This document shows positions 1-7,333 of a stretch of DNA of 64,000 nt, piece by piece (position 1 is the stretch's first letter; each line of letters starts with the position of its first letter). This stretch comes from Serratia sarumanii (lineage in GTDB: Bacteria; Pseudomonadota; Gammaproteobacteria; Enterobacterales; Enterobacteriaceae). The translations under genes were made by a program, and so were the position numbers. The stretch spans positions 3,906,001-3,970,000 of the forward strand of contig NZ_CP124750.1 of assembly GCF_029962605.1 (NCBI RefSeq). The letters run 5' to 3'. The notes under the pieces were generated by a model that saw only the letters and a list, made by a program, of their open reading frames with translations, made no database searches and was not told the origin of the DNA.

Positions 1-476
1 GCGCCACGCGGCAGAAAGATTTCCCTTATCAGGAAATCCTGCTGACCCGCCTGTGCATGCACATGCAAGGCAAGCTGCTGGAAAACCGCAATAAGATGCT
101 CAAGGCGCAGGGGATTAACGAAACACTGTTTATGGCGCTGATTACCCTGGATGCGCAGGAGAGCCACAGCATCCAACCTTCTGAGCTAAGCTCTGCCTTG
201 GGCTCCTCGCGCACCAATGCGACCCGCATCGCCGATGAGCTGGAGAAACGCGGCTGGATCGAGCGCCGGGAAAGCGACAACGATCGCCGCTGCCTGCATC
301 TGCATCTGACACCGCAGGGGGAAGAGTTTCTCAGTCAACTGCTGCCGCCGCAGCACCAATGTCTGCATTTCCTGTGGTCCACGTTGACCGACGATGAGCA
401 AAAACAGCTGGAACAGCTGACGCGCAAATTGCTGGCACGTCTGGATCAAATGGAAATCACAGAACAGTTACCCTAA
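1..476 (+). CDS. emrR: Transcriptional repressor EmrR/MprA (MarR family), 5'-truncated by the window edge
   Basis: MarR-family repressor of the multidrug pump genes that follow; in E. coli it is released from DNA by hydrophobic drugs and uncouplers. The frame is open from base 3 and begins [17 protein letters not shown], which matches the E. coli protein from about its residue 16, so only some 15 residues are missing. The winged-helix part contains [19 protein letters not shown] followed by RRESDNDRR, the recognition helix and wing typical of MarR proteins. The C-terminal helices used for dimerisation are complete. The stop is 27 bases before the outer-membrane factor gene, so the two are probably co-transcribed. 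Its promoter and operator lie outside the window. Identity is close to certain; the internal ATG at 57 is not the real start. Confidence 0.95.
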   Translation, partial: ATRQKDFPYQEILLTRLCMHMQGKLLENRNKMLKAQGINETLFMALITLDAQESHSIQPSELSSALGSSRTNATRIADELEKRGWIERRESDNDRRCLHLHLTPQGEEFLSQLLPPQHQCLHFLWSTLTDDEQKQLEQLTRKLLARLDQMEITEQLP

Positions 477-503
477 TTCACAATTTCTGTTCAGGTACCT
501 ATT

Positions 504-1955
504 ATGCGATCCCCATTTAACTGGAGATTCACCCCGCTGTTCGCCGTGTTGCTGCTGGCCGGGTGTGCTTCGACCGATAATATTGCCCCGCAATCCACGC
601 TGATGGATCCGCAGAGCCTGCAGTTGGCTCAGCCGAAAGTCAGTTCGCTGGCCGTCAGCCCGCAGTGGTGGCGCGCCCTCAAGGATCCGCAGTTGGATAC
701 CCTGATGACGCAAACGCTGCAAAGCTCGCCGACCCTGCGGCAGGCCGCCGCCCGCGTGCGCGAAGCGCAAAGCGTGGTGGGCGAAGCCAGCGCCGCCAAC
801 GGGCCGAACCTGGATCTGAACGCCAGCACCCAGCGCCAGCGCGTGCCGCAAAACGTCAATATGGGGTTGGGGTATCCGCATAAGCCAATCTATTCAAGCT
901 CCAACTCGCTGGGGTTAAACCTGGCGTACGAGTTCGACTGGTGGGGCAAATACCGCAACCAGGTGAACGCCGCCAAAGCGCAGGTCAACGCCGCGCGCGC
1001 CGAGCAGGAACAGGCGGCGCTGACGCTGACCAGCTCGGTGGCGTCCGCCTACTATCAGCTGCAGAGCAATCTGGCGCTCGAGAAGCTGCTGCAGCAGGAA
1101 GTGAACAACAATGAGCGCCTGACCGCGCTGCGCCAACAGCGCTATCAGGCCGGCCTGACCGGCGTCGACGTGCCGCAACAAACCCAGGCGCAGTCCGACG
1201 TCGCCAAGCAGCAGATCCTGCAGCTGCAGTCGCAGATCGAGCAGCTCCGGCACCAACTCGCCGCGCTGGCGGGCCAGGGGCCGAACGCCATGCAGCACCT
1301 GCGTCAGGTGCCGTTGCCTGCAGACAACCTGATGGCGCCGCAAGGCGAGCTGACGGCGGATCTGCTGGGCAAACGCCCGGACATCGCCGCGCAACGCCAG
1401 CTGGTGGAGTCTTACAGCCAGCGCGTCAGCGCCGCACGTAAAGAGTTTTACCCCAGCCTGACCATTTCAGCCTTCGCCGGCCTGATGACCACCAATACCA
1501 GTGGCACCAGCCCGAATCTGTTTGAAGCGGCCAGCCAGGCCTGGAACGTGATGCCGGCGATTTCGCTGCCGATCTTCCACGCCGGGGCGCTGCGCAGCAA
1601 GCTGGGCGAGGAATCCGCGCTGTATGACGAAGCGGTGGAATCCTACAACCAAACCATCCTGAATGCGGTACAGGAAACCGCCGACGCCATCACCATCCAG
1701 CAGAGTTCTGCGCAACAGCAGCTGCAGGCGGCGTCCGCGGCCCAGTCGATGCAACAGGTGTATCAGGTCGCCAACGCCCGTTACCAGGCAGGGATTATCG
1801 GGCGCGACGATCTGTTGACCAGCCAGACGCAGCTATTGCAGCAGCAACAGGCGGAGTTGAATGCCAGCAGCAACTTACTGCAGGCGAAGATAGGACTGAT
1901 CCGTGCGCTGGGCGGTGGCTATCAGGCCCCGGCCGCAGCGGATTCGAAAGCATAA
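504..1955 (+). CDS. Outer-membrane efflux lipoprotein (NodT/OprM-type factor) of the emr operon
   Basis: A 483-residue outer-membrane factor that would form the trimeric exit duct of a tripartite pump. A lipoprotein signal peptide ends at the lipobox LLAGC with Cys21 as the lipidated residue. Two repeated OEP domains follow, with long coiled-coil stretches rich in Gln and Ala (around residues 150-250 and 390-470). NodT-family proteins have this length. It sits between emrR and emrA, 23 bases before the emrA start, whereas E. coli emrAB has no such gene and uses TolC encoded elsewhere. The natural inference is that EmrAB here has its own duct, but pairing is not proven by sequence. The start ATG at 504 is preceded by a modest AGGT site. 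I do not assign a gene symbol. Confidence 0.9.
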   Translation: MRSPFNWRFTPLFAVLLLAGCASTDNIAPQSTLMDPQSLQLAQPKVSSLAVSPQWWRALKDPQLDTLMTQTLQSSPTLRQAAARVREAQSVVGEASAANGPNLDLNASTQRQRVPQNVNMGLGYPHKPIYSSSNSLGLNLAYEFDWWGKYRNQVNAAKAQVNAARAEQEQAALTLTSSVASAYYQLQSNLALEKLLQQEVNNNERLTALRQQRYQAGLTGVDVPQQTQAQSDVAKQQILQLQSQIEQLRHQLAALAGQGPNAMQHLRQVPLPADNLMAPQGELTADLLGKRPDIAAQRQLVESYSQRVSAARKEFYPSLTISAFAGLMTTNTSGTSPNLFEAASQAWNVMPAISLPIFHAGALRSKLGEESALYDEAVESYNQTILNAVQETADAITIQQSSAQQQLQAASAAQSMQQVYQVANARYQAGIIGRDDLLTSQTQLLQQQQAELNASSNLLQAKIGLIRALGGGYQAPAAADSKA

Positions 1956-1978
1956 TAATATAAGGCTTGGAGAACACC

Positions 1979-3151
1979 ATGAGCGCAAGCGCGGAAATCC
2001 AAAACCCGCAGCAGCCGAGCGGCAAAAAGAAGCAGCGTAAATTTTGGCTGCTGTTGCTGACGGTTATTTTCATTGTTATAGGGGTGGCTTACTTAGTGTA
2101 TTGGTTCCTGGTGCTGCGTCATCACCAGGAAACCGACGACGCCTACGTCTCCGGCAACCAGGTGCAGATCATGGCCCAGGTGTCCGGCAGCGTGAACAGC
2201 GTCAATTTCGACAACACCGACTACGTCAAGCAGGGCGACGTGCTGCTGACGCTCGATCCGACCGATGCCGAGCAGGCGTTTGAACGCGCCAAGACCGGCC
2301 TGGCCAACAGCGTGCGCCAGACCCACCAGCTGATCATCAACAGCAAGCAGTATCAGGCCAACATCGCCCTGCGCAAGACCGATCTGAGCAAGGCCGAGAA
2401 CGATCTGAAGCGCCGCGTGGTGCTGGGCAGCGTTGACGCCATCGGCCGCGAAGAGCTGCAACACGCTCGCGATGCGGTCGACAGCGCCAAGGCCGCGCTG
2501 GAAGTGGCGGTGCAGCAATACAACGCCAACCAGGCGATGGTGCTGAATACCCCGCTGGAACAGCAGCCGGCGATCCAACAGGCCGCCGCGCAAATGCGCG
2601 ACGCCTGGCTGGCGCTGCAGCGTACCAAAGTGATCAGCCCCATTACCGGTTATGTCTCGCGCCGCAGCGTGCAGGTCGGCGCGCAAATCGCCGCCGGTTC
2701 GCCGCTGATGGCGGTGGTGCCTGCCGATCACATTTGGGTTGACGCCAACTTCAAGGAAACCCAGATCGCCAACATGCGTATCGGCCAGCCGGCGACGGTG
2801 GTCAGCGACGTCTACGGCGACGATGTGGTGTATCAGGGCAAAGTGGCCGGTATCGACATGGGCACCGGTAGCGCCTTCTCGCTGCTGCCGGCGCAAAACG
2901 CCACCGGCAACTGGATCAAGGTAGTGCAACGTCTGCCGGTGCGTATTGAGCTCGACGCCAAGCAGGTGGCCGATCATCCGCTGCGCATCGGTCTTTCTAC
3001 GCTGGTGACCGTCGACACCGCCAACCTGGACGGCCGCGTGCTGGCCGACGTGGTGCGCGACAAACCGCTGTACCAGAGCGACGCGCTGGCGTTGAATCTG
3101 GCGCCGGTTAACCAGCTGATCGCCGACGTGATCCATGCAAACGCCGGCTAA
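1979..3151 (+). CDS. emrA: EmrA, membrane-fusion (periplasmic adaptor) subunit of the EmrAB efflux pump
   Basis: Links the inner-membrane transporter EmrB to an outer-membrane duct. The 390-residue length is the same as E. coli EmrA. A short cytoplasmic tail rich in Lys and Gln is followed by one transmembrane helix (about residues 22-45). Next come a lipoyl/barrel half (ETDDAYVSGNQVQIM), a long alpha-helical hairpin, and the second barrel half (WVDANFKETQIANMRIGQ). The start is ATG 1979, six bases after GGAG at 1969-1972 and matching the family N-terminus MSASAEIQNPQQ; an upstream in-frame TTG at 1967 would place the ribosome site inside the coding region and is rejected. emrB follows after 17 bases, so adaptor and transporter are one operon. 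Confidence 0.96.
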   Translation: MSASAEIQNPQQPSGKKKQRKFWLLLLTVIFIVIGVAYLVYWFLVLRHHQETDDAYVSGNQVQIMAQVSGSVNSVNFDNTDYVKQGDVLLTLDPTDAEQAFERAKTGLANSVRQTHQLIINSKQYQANIALRKTDLSKAENDLKRRVVLGSVDAIGREELQHARDAVDSAKAALEVAVQQYNANQAMVLNTPLEQQPAIQQAAAQMRDAWLALQRTKVISPITGYVSRRSVQVGAQIAAGSPLMAVVPADHIWVDANFKETQIANMRIGQPATVVSDVYGDDVVYQGKVAGIDMGTGSAFSLLPAQNATGNWIKVVQRLPVRIELDAKQVADHPLRIGLSTLVTVDTANLDGRVLADVVRDKPLYQSDALALNLAPVNQLIADVIHANAG

Positions 3152-3168
3152 GCGCGCGGGAGGCCATC

Positions 3169-4707
3169 TTGCCACAGAAACCGCTTGAAGGCGCCCAGCT
3201 CGCCTGGATGACGGTCGCGCTCGCCATGGCGACCTTCATGCAGGTGCTGGACTCCACCATCGCCAACGTGGCGATCCCCACCATTGCCGGTAACCTCGGG
3301 TCTTCCAACTCGCAGGGCACCTGGGTGATCACCTCGTTCGGCGTGGCGAACGCCATCTCGATCCCGATCACCGGCTGGCTGGCGAAGCGCATCGGCGAAG
3401 TGCGGCTGTTCCTCTGGTCCACCGCGCTGTTCGTCCTCGCCTCCTGGCTGTGCGGCATCTCCAACAGCCTCGGCATGCTGATCTTCTTCCGCGTGATCCA
3501 GGGCGTGGTGGCCGGGCCGCTGATCCCGCTGTCGCAGAGCCTGTTGCTGAACAACTACCCGCCCGCCAAGCGGGCGATGGCCCTGGCGCTTTGGTCGATG
3601 ACCGTTATCGTCGCGCCGATCTTCGGGCCGATCCTCGGCGGTTACATCAGCGACAACTATCATTGGGGTTGGATCTTCTTCATCAACATCCCGATCGGCG
3701 CCTTCGTGATCGTGGCGGCGATGGCGACGCTGAAGGGGCGAGAAACCAAAACCGAGATCAAACCGATCGACACCGTCGGCCTGGTGCTGCTGATCGTCGG
3801 CATCGGTTCGCTGCAGGTGATGCTCGATCAGGGCAAGGAGCTGGACTGGTTCAACTCGACCGAGATCATCACCCTCACCGTCGTAGCGGTGGTGGCGCTG
3901 CTGTTCCTGGTGGTGTGGGAGCTGACGGATGACCATCCGGTGGTGGATCTGTCGCTGTTCAAGTCGCGCAACTTCACCATCGGCTGCCTGTGCATCAGCC
4001 TGGCCTACATGCTGTACTTCGGCGCCATCGTGCTGTTGCCGCAGCTGCTGCAAGAGGTGTACGGCTATACCGCCACCTGGGCCGGGCTGGCGTCGGCGCC
4101 GGTCGGGCTGATCCCGGTGCTGCTGTCGCCGATCATCGGCAAGTTCGGCAACCGGCTCGATATGCGCCGGCTGGTCACCTTCAGCTTCATCATGTATGCC
4201 GTGTGCTTCTACTGGCGCGCCTATACGTTTGAACCGGGCATGGACTTCGGCGCGTCCGCCTGGCCGCAGTTCGTTCAGGGCTTCGCCATCGCCTGCTTCT
4301 TCATGCCGTTGACCACCATCACGCTGTCCGGCCTGCCGCCGGAACGCATGGCGGCGGCGTCGAGCCTGTCGAACTTCACGCGGACGCTGGCGGGTTCGAT
4401 CGGCACCTCGATCACCACCACCCTGTGGACGCAGCGCGAATCGCAGCACCATTCGCAGCTGACGGAGTTCGTCAACCCGTACAACCCACAGTCGCAGGAG
4501 ATGTACCGGCAGTTGGAGCAGCTCGGCATGAGCAAGCAGCAGGCGTCGGCCTATATCGCCAACGAGATCACCGCGCAAGGCCTGATCATCTCCGCCAACG
4601 AGATCTTCTGGCTGTCGGCCGGGGTATTCCTGGTGCTGCTGGCGCTGGTGTGGGTGGCGAAACCGCCGTTCAGCTCCGGCGGCGGTGGGGGCGGCGGCGC
4701 TCACTAA
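3169..4707 (+). CDS. emrB: EmrB, drug:H+ antiporter (MFS DHA2 family, 14 transmembrane segments)
   Basis: Inner-membrane proton-driven exporter of hydrophobic toxic compounds, working with EmrA. The 512-residue product is collinear with E. coli EmrB. It has the DHA2-type motifs, including LDSTIANVAIPTIAGNLG in helix 1 and GPILGGYISDNYHW in helix 5 (antiporter motif C region). It ends in a run of seven glycines before AH, as the E. coli protein does. The start is a TTG at 3169 with a strong GGGAGG site six bases upstream; no ATG fits the family N-terminus MxQKPLEGAQL. It is the last gene of the operon and is followed directly by an intrinsic terminator. Confidence 0.96.
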   Translation: MPQKPLEGAQLAWMTVALAMATFMQVLDSTIANVAIPTIAGNLGSSNSQGTWVITSFGVANAISIPITGWLAKRIGEVRLFLWSTALFVLASWLCGISNSLGMLIFFRVIQGVVAGPLIPLSQSLLLNNYPPAKRAMALALWSMTVIVAPIFGPILGGYISDNYHWGWIFFINIPIGAFVIVAAMATLKGRETKTEIKPIDTVGLVLLIVGIGSLQVMLDQGKELDWFNSTEIITLTVVAVVALLFLVVWELTDDHPVVDLSLFKSRNFTIGCLCISLAYMLYFGAIVLLPQLLQEVYGYTATWAGLASAPVGLIPVLLSPIIGKFGNRLDMRRLVTFSFIMYAVCFYWRAYTFEPGMDFGASAWPQFVQGFAIACFFMPLTTITLSGLPPERMAAASSLSNFTRTLAGSIGTSITTTLWTQRESQHHSQLTEFVNPYNPQSQEMYRQLEQLGMSKQQASAYIANEITAQGLIISANEIFWLSAGVFLVLLALVWVAKPPFSSGGGGGGGAH

Positions 4708-4721
4708 GCTTCAATAACGAA

Positions 4722-4748
4722 ACGGGCGCCCTGGGGCGCCCGTTTTTT
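4722..4748 (+). terminator. Intrinsic terminator after emrB, probably bidirectional
   Basis: ACGGGCGCC (4722-4730) pairs with GGCGCCCGT (4735-4743), with a four-base loop and a run of T to 4748. On the other strand the same hairpin is followed by TTTCGTTATT, so it can also serve the converging yfiF. Confidence 0.85.
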
Positions 4749-4765
4749 ATCCGACGTAGAAAAGA

Positions 4766-5854
4766 TTACGCCTGATTCTGACGCCACCAGTCCGCCAGCA
4801 GAATGCCGGTCGCCACGGAAACGTTCAGGCTTTCCACCTTGCCGGTGCCGCCGATCGAGACGTTCATGTCGCCCTGCTGCCAGGCGCTGTCGCTCAGACC
4901 GTCACGTTCCTGGCCCAGCACCAGCACCATCTTGGCCGGCAGCTTGGCCTGCGCCAGCGCGGTGCCTTTATGGCTGGAGGTGGTAACGATGGTGTAACCC
5001 GCCTTGCGGAAGGTATCCAGCACCGACAGGAAATCGTCGGCGTTGATCGCCTTGATATGCTCAGCGCCGCCTTCTGCGGTACGCACCGCCGCGCCGGACT
5101 CCAGCAGCGCCGGATCCTGCAGCAGCACGCCGTTGACGCCGAAGTGGGCGCACGAACGGACGATGGCGCCCAGGTTATGCGGGTTGCCCACTTCTTCCAG
5201 CGCCAGCACGCAGTCGGTCGCCGGGGCGCTTTTCAGGTAGGTCTGCGCGTCCAGTCCCTGACGTTTTTTGATCAGGAAGCACACGCCGCCGTGGTGCTCG
5301 GTGCCGGAAGCCTTGGCCAGCTCTTCCTCATCCACCACGTGGTAAGCCTTGCGGTTGGCCGCCATCCAGCGCAGCGCTTCGCGGAAGCGCGGGGTGACCG
5401 ACTGCACGAACCAGGCGCGCACGATCGCTTCCGGGCGGCTGGCGAACAGCGCCTGACAGGCGTTTTCACCGTAAACGCGGGTTTCTTCCGCACGCTGGCG
5501 GCGCAACTGCTCAGGATCGATAAAGCTTTTGCCGCTGATGCCGCCGTGATCGAACGCCGGCTCTTCATTCGGCGCGCGCGAGACGGTTCTCCACGGCGAC
5601 TCGTTGCCACCGCGATCTTCAGAGCGCGCCGGACGGCGAGGACGATCGCTTTCACTGCGGCGGGAGTCGGCGCCGCGGCGATCGTTGCCGCCGCGCGCCT
5701 TGTCTTGACCGGTGCGGCCGGAGCGCGCACCGTCAGCCGGACGGCCTTTGCCGGCCGGACGTTTATTCTTGTTGCGGTCGTCGCCGTTGTCGTCGTCACT
5801 GCGGACGTACATCACTTTGACTTTACCGTTCTTGCCACTAAATGAATCGTTCAT
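4766..5854 (-). CDS. yfiF: SpoU/TrmH-family tRNA/rRNA 2'-O-methyltransferase-like protein YfiF
   Basis: SPOUT-class RNA methyltransferase homologue of 362 residues; the RNA target of the E. coli protein is, to my knowledge, not settled. The first roughly 110 residues are low-complexity and highly charged (Asp, Arg, Lys, Gly), begin [20 protein letters not shown], and look like a disordered RNA-binding tail. Then come the SpoU substrate-binding domain (from about [12 protein letters not shown]) and the knotted catalytic domain. The latter has the SAM-binding loops [11 protein letters not shown] and [13 protein letters not shown] and a conserved [16 protein letters not shown]. The start at 5854 has GGAGAAG upstream; the open frame extends 34 codons further but without family support. 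It is transcribed divergently from trxC. Confidence 0.92.
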   Translation of the reverse strand: MNDSFSGKNGKVKVMYVRSDDDNGDDRNKNKRPAGKGRPADGARSGRTGQDKARGGNDRRGADSRRSESDRPRRPARSEDRGGNESPWRTVSRAPNEEPAFDHGGISGKSFIDPEQLRRQRAEETRVYGENACQALFASRPEAIVRAWFVQSVTPRFREALRWMAANRKAYHVVDEEELAKASGTEHHGGVCFLIKKRQGLDAQTYLKSAPATDCVLALEEVGNPHNLGAIVRSCAHFGVNGVLLQDPALLESGAAVRTAEGGAEHIKAINADDFLSVLDTFRKAGYTIVTTSSHKGTALAQAKLPAKMVLVLGQERDGLSDSAWQQGDMNVSIGGTGKVESLNVSVATGILLADWWRQNQA

Positions 5855-5962
5855 TGTCTTCTCCACCAACGCGCAGGGCGCGAAGATTACCTGATGTTGG
5901 TGCACGAAGCCACCAACTTGCGCTAAAAGCTCCCAACTATCACATCCATTGAACAAACCTCA

Positions 5963-5991
5963 TTGTTCATGCGCCGGGTTTTGCCGATAAT
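5963..5991 (+). promoter_or_regulatory. Candidate trxC promoter
   Basis: TTGTTC (5963-5968), a 17-base spacer and GATAAT (5986-5991). A 7-bp hairpin, CCGCAAC (6014-6020) with GTTGCGG (6024-6030), lies in the resulting leader. E. coli trxC is OxyR-activated; I cannot identify an OxyR site by eye. Confidence 0.5.
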
Positions 5992-6061
5992 TGTCAGCAT
6001 TAAAGAAACATCTCCGCAACCGCGTTGCGGGGACCATGCTTTCTCTGTACCCGAGGTCAAC

Positions 6062-6481
6062 ATGAATACAGTTTGTGCAGCTTGCAATGCCACCAACCGC
6101 GTGCCGGAAGAGCGTCTGGCGGACAACGCGAAATGCGGCCGCTGCGGCCATGAGCTCTTCGACGGTGAAGTGATCAACGCCACCGCCGCCACGCTGGACC
6201 AGTTGCTGCAGGACGATCTGCCGGTCGTGGTCGATTTCTGGGCGCCGTGGTGCGGCCCGTGCCGCAGCTTTGCGCCGATCTTTGAAGACGTGGCCGAAGA
6301 GCGCGCCGGCAAAGTGCGCTTCGTGAAAGTGAACACCGAAGCCGAGCCGGAGCTGAGCGCCCGTTTCCGCATCCGCAGCATCCCGACCATCATGGTGTTC
6401 CGTCAGGGCAAAATGGTCGATATGCTCAACGGCGCGATGCCGAAAGCGCCGTTTGACAACTGGCTCAACGAGTTAGTGTGA
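6062..6481 (+). CDS. trxC: Thioredoxin 2
   Basis: Cytosolic thiol-disulfide reductase, part of the oxidative-stress response in E. coli. The 139-residue product has the extra N-terminal zinc-binding domain that distinguishes TrxC from TrxA: Cys5, Cys8, Cys25 and Cys28 in MNTVCAAC and KCGRCGH. The thioredoxin fold follows, with active site WCGPC (Cys64, Cys67) and the cis-proline loop SIPTIMVF. The start at 6062 is preceded by GAGGTCAAC; the frame is open further upstream, but that stretch has no similarity and includes the promoter. The gene stands alone between divergent yfiF and a terminator. Confidence 0.97.
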   Translation: MNTVCAACNATNRVPEERLADNAKCGRCGHELFDGEVINATAATLDQLLQDDLPVVVDFWAPWCGPCRSFAPIFEDVAEERAGKVRFVKVNTEAEPELSARFRIRSIPTIMVFRQGKMVDMLNGAMPKAPFDNWLNELV

Positions 6482-6534
6482 TTCGGCAAGTATAGGCCGT
6501 ATCCCGCCATCGCGCGCGAACGTGCCGCGATCGA

Positions 6535-6560
6535 GCCCGCCCCTCCCGGCGGGCTTTTTT
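6535..6560 (+). terminator. Intrinsic terminator after trxC
   Basis: GCCCGCC (6535-6541) pairs with GGCGGGC (6548-6554), followed by six T. It separates trxC from tapT. Confidence 0.88.
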
Positions 6561-6595
6561 CTGCGTTACAATGGCGGTTTTTCCCCAGGATCGTT

Positions 6596-7285
6596 ATGAC
6601 CGACAACGCCGTACTTCGCCTGCGCCAATTCCGTTTAGACCGCGCCACCCGCCCTTTTCTGGCGCGCGGTTGCCGGGTGGCGCGTTGTCAGGGTTGCCTG
6701 CTACCGCATAAAAACTGCCTGTGCGACACCATTCGCCCGCAGCAGGCCGGCAGCCGTTTCTGCCTGATCATGTTCGGCGCCGAGCCGCTCAAGCCCAGCA
6801 ACACCGGCCGCCTGATCGCCGATATCCTGCCGGACACCCAGGCGTTTCTCTGGTCACGCACCGAGATCGATCCGACCCTGCTGGCGGCCATCAACGATCC
6901 GGCGCGGCAGCCTTATGTGGTGTTCCCCGCTTCCTACGCCGACGCCGAACGGCCGGTGTTCAGCGAGCTGCCCGCCGGCGGCAAACCGCCGCTGTTCATC
7001 ATGCTGGACGGCACCTGGGCGGAAGCGCGCAAAATGTTCCGTAAAAGCCCGTACCTCAATCAATTCCCGGTGTTTTCCCTCAACGTCGACGCGGCATCGA
7101 ACTACCAGCTGCGCGAAGCCAGCCGCGCCGAGCAACACTGCACGGCGGAAGTGGCCGCCGCCCTGCTGCAACAGGCGGGCGATCTGCCGGCCGCCGACGG
7201 TTTGAATCAGCATTTCCGCTATTTCCGTCAACAGTATCTGGCGGGAAAACCGACCCGGCCGGAGGCACCGGTCACAGCAATGTAG
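6596..7285 (+). CDS. tapT: tRNA-uridine aminocarboxypropyltransferase (DTW-domain protein, YfiP/TapT)
   Basis: DTW-domain enzyme that in E. coli transfers the 3-amino-3-carboxypropyl group of SAM to uridine 47 of certain tRNAs (acp3U). The product has 229 residues. The N-terminal cysteine cluster CRVARCQGCLLPHKNCLCD is the expected metal-binding motif. The SPOUT-like core carries KPSNTGRLIADILP and the diagnostic DGTWAEARKMF (the D-x-T-W signature). The start ATG at 6596 follows CCAGGATCGTT. patZ begins 48 bases downstream with its own strong ribosome site, the same neighbour as in E. coli, so the pair may share a transcript. The gap holds only a short hairpin-like inverted repeat and no T-run. 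Confidence 0.94.
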   Translation: MTDNAVLRLRQFRLDRATRPFLARGCRVARCQGCLLPHKNCLCDTIRPQQAGSRFCLIMFGAEPLKPSNTGRLIADILPDTQAFLWSRTEIDPTLLAAINDPARQPYVVFPASYADAERPVFSELPAGGKPPLFIMLDGTWAEARKMFRKSPYLNQFPVFSLNVDAASNYQLREASRAEQHCTAEVAAALLQQAGDLPAADGLNQHFRYFRQQYLAGKPTRPEAPVTAM

Positions 7286-7333
7286 CCAGAAAGCGCCTAA
7301 AATCAGGCGTAACGTTGCCAAAAGGAGCCGTGC

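Noticed and set aside
3148..4704. 518-codon open frame on the minus strand opposite emrB
   Set aside because: Shadow of a GC-rich membrane gene; low-complexity Arg/His/Asp product.
4675..4704. Glycine-codon repeat at the end of emrB as a sequencing or slippage artefact
   Set aside because: The E. coli protein ends in the same glycine run before AH, so it is a real conserved tail.
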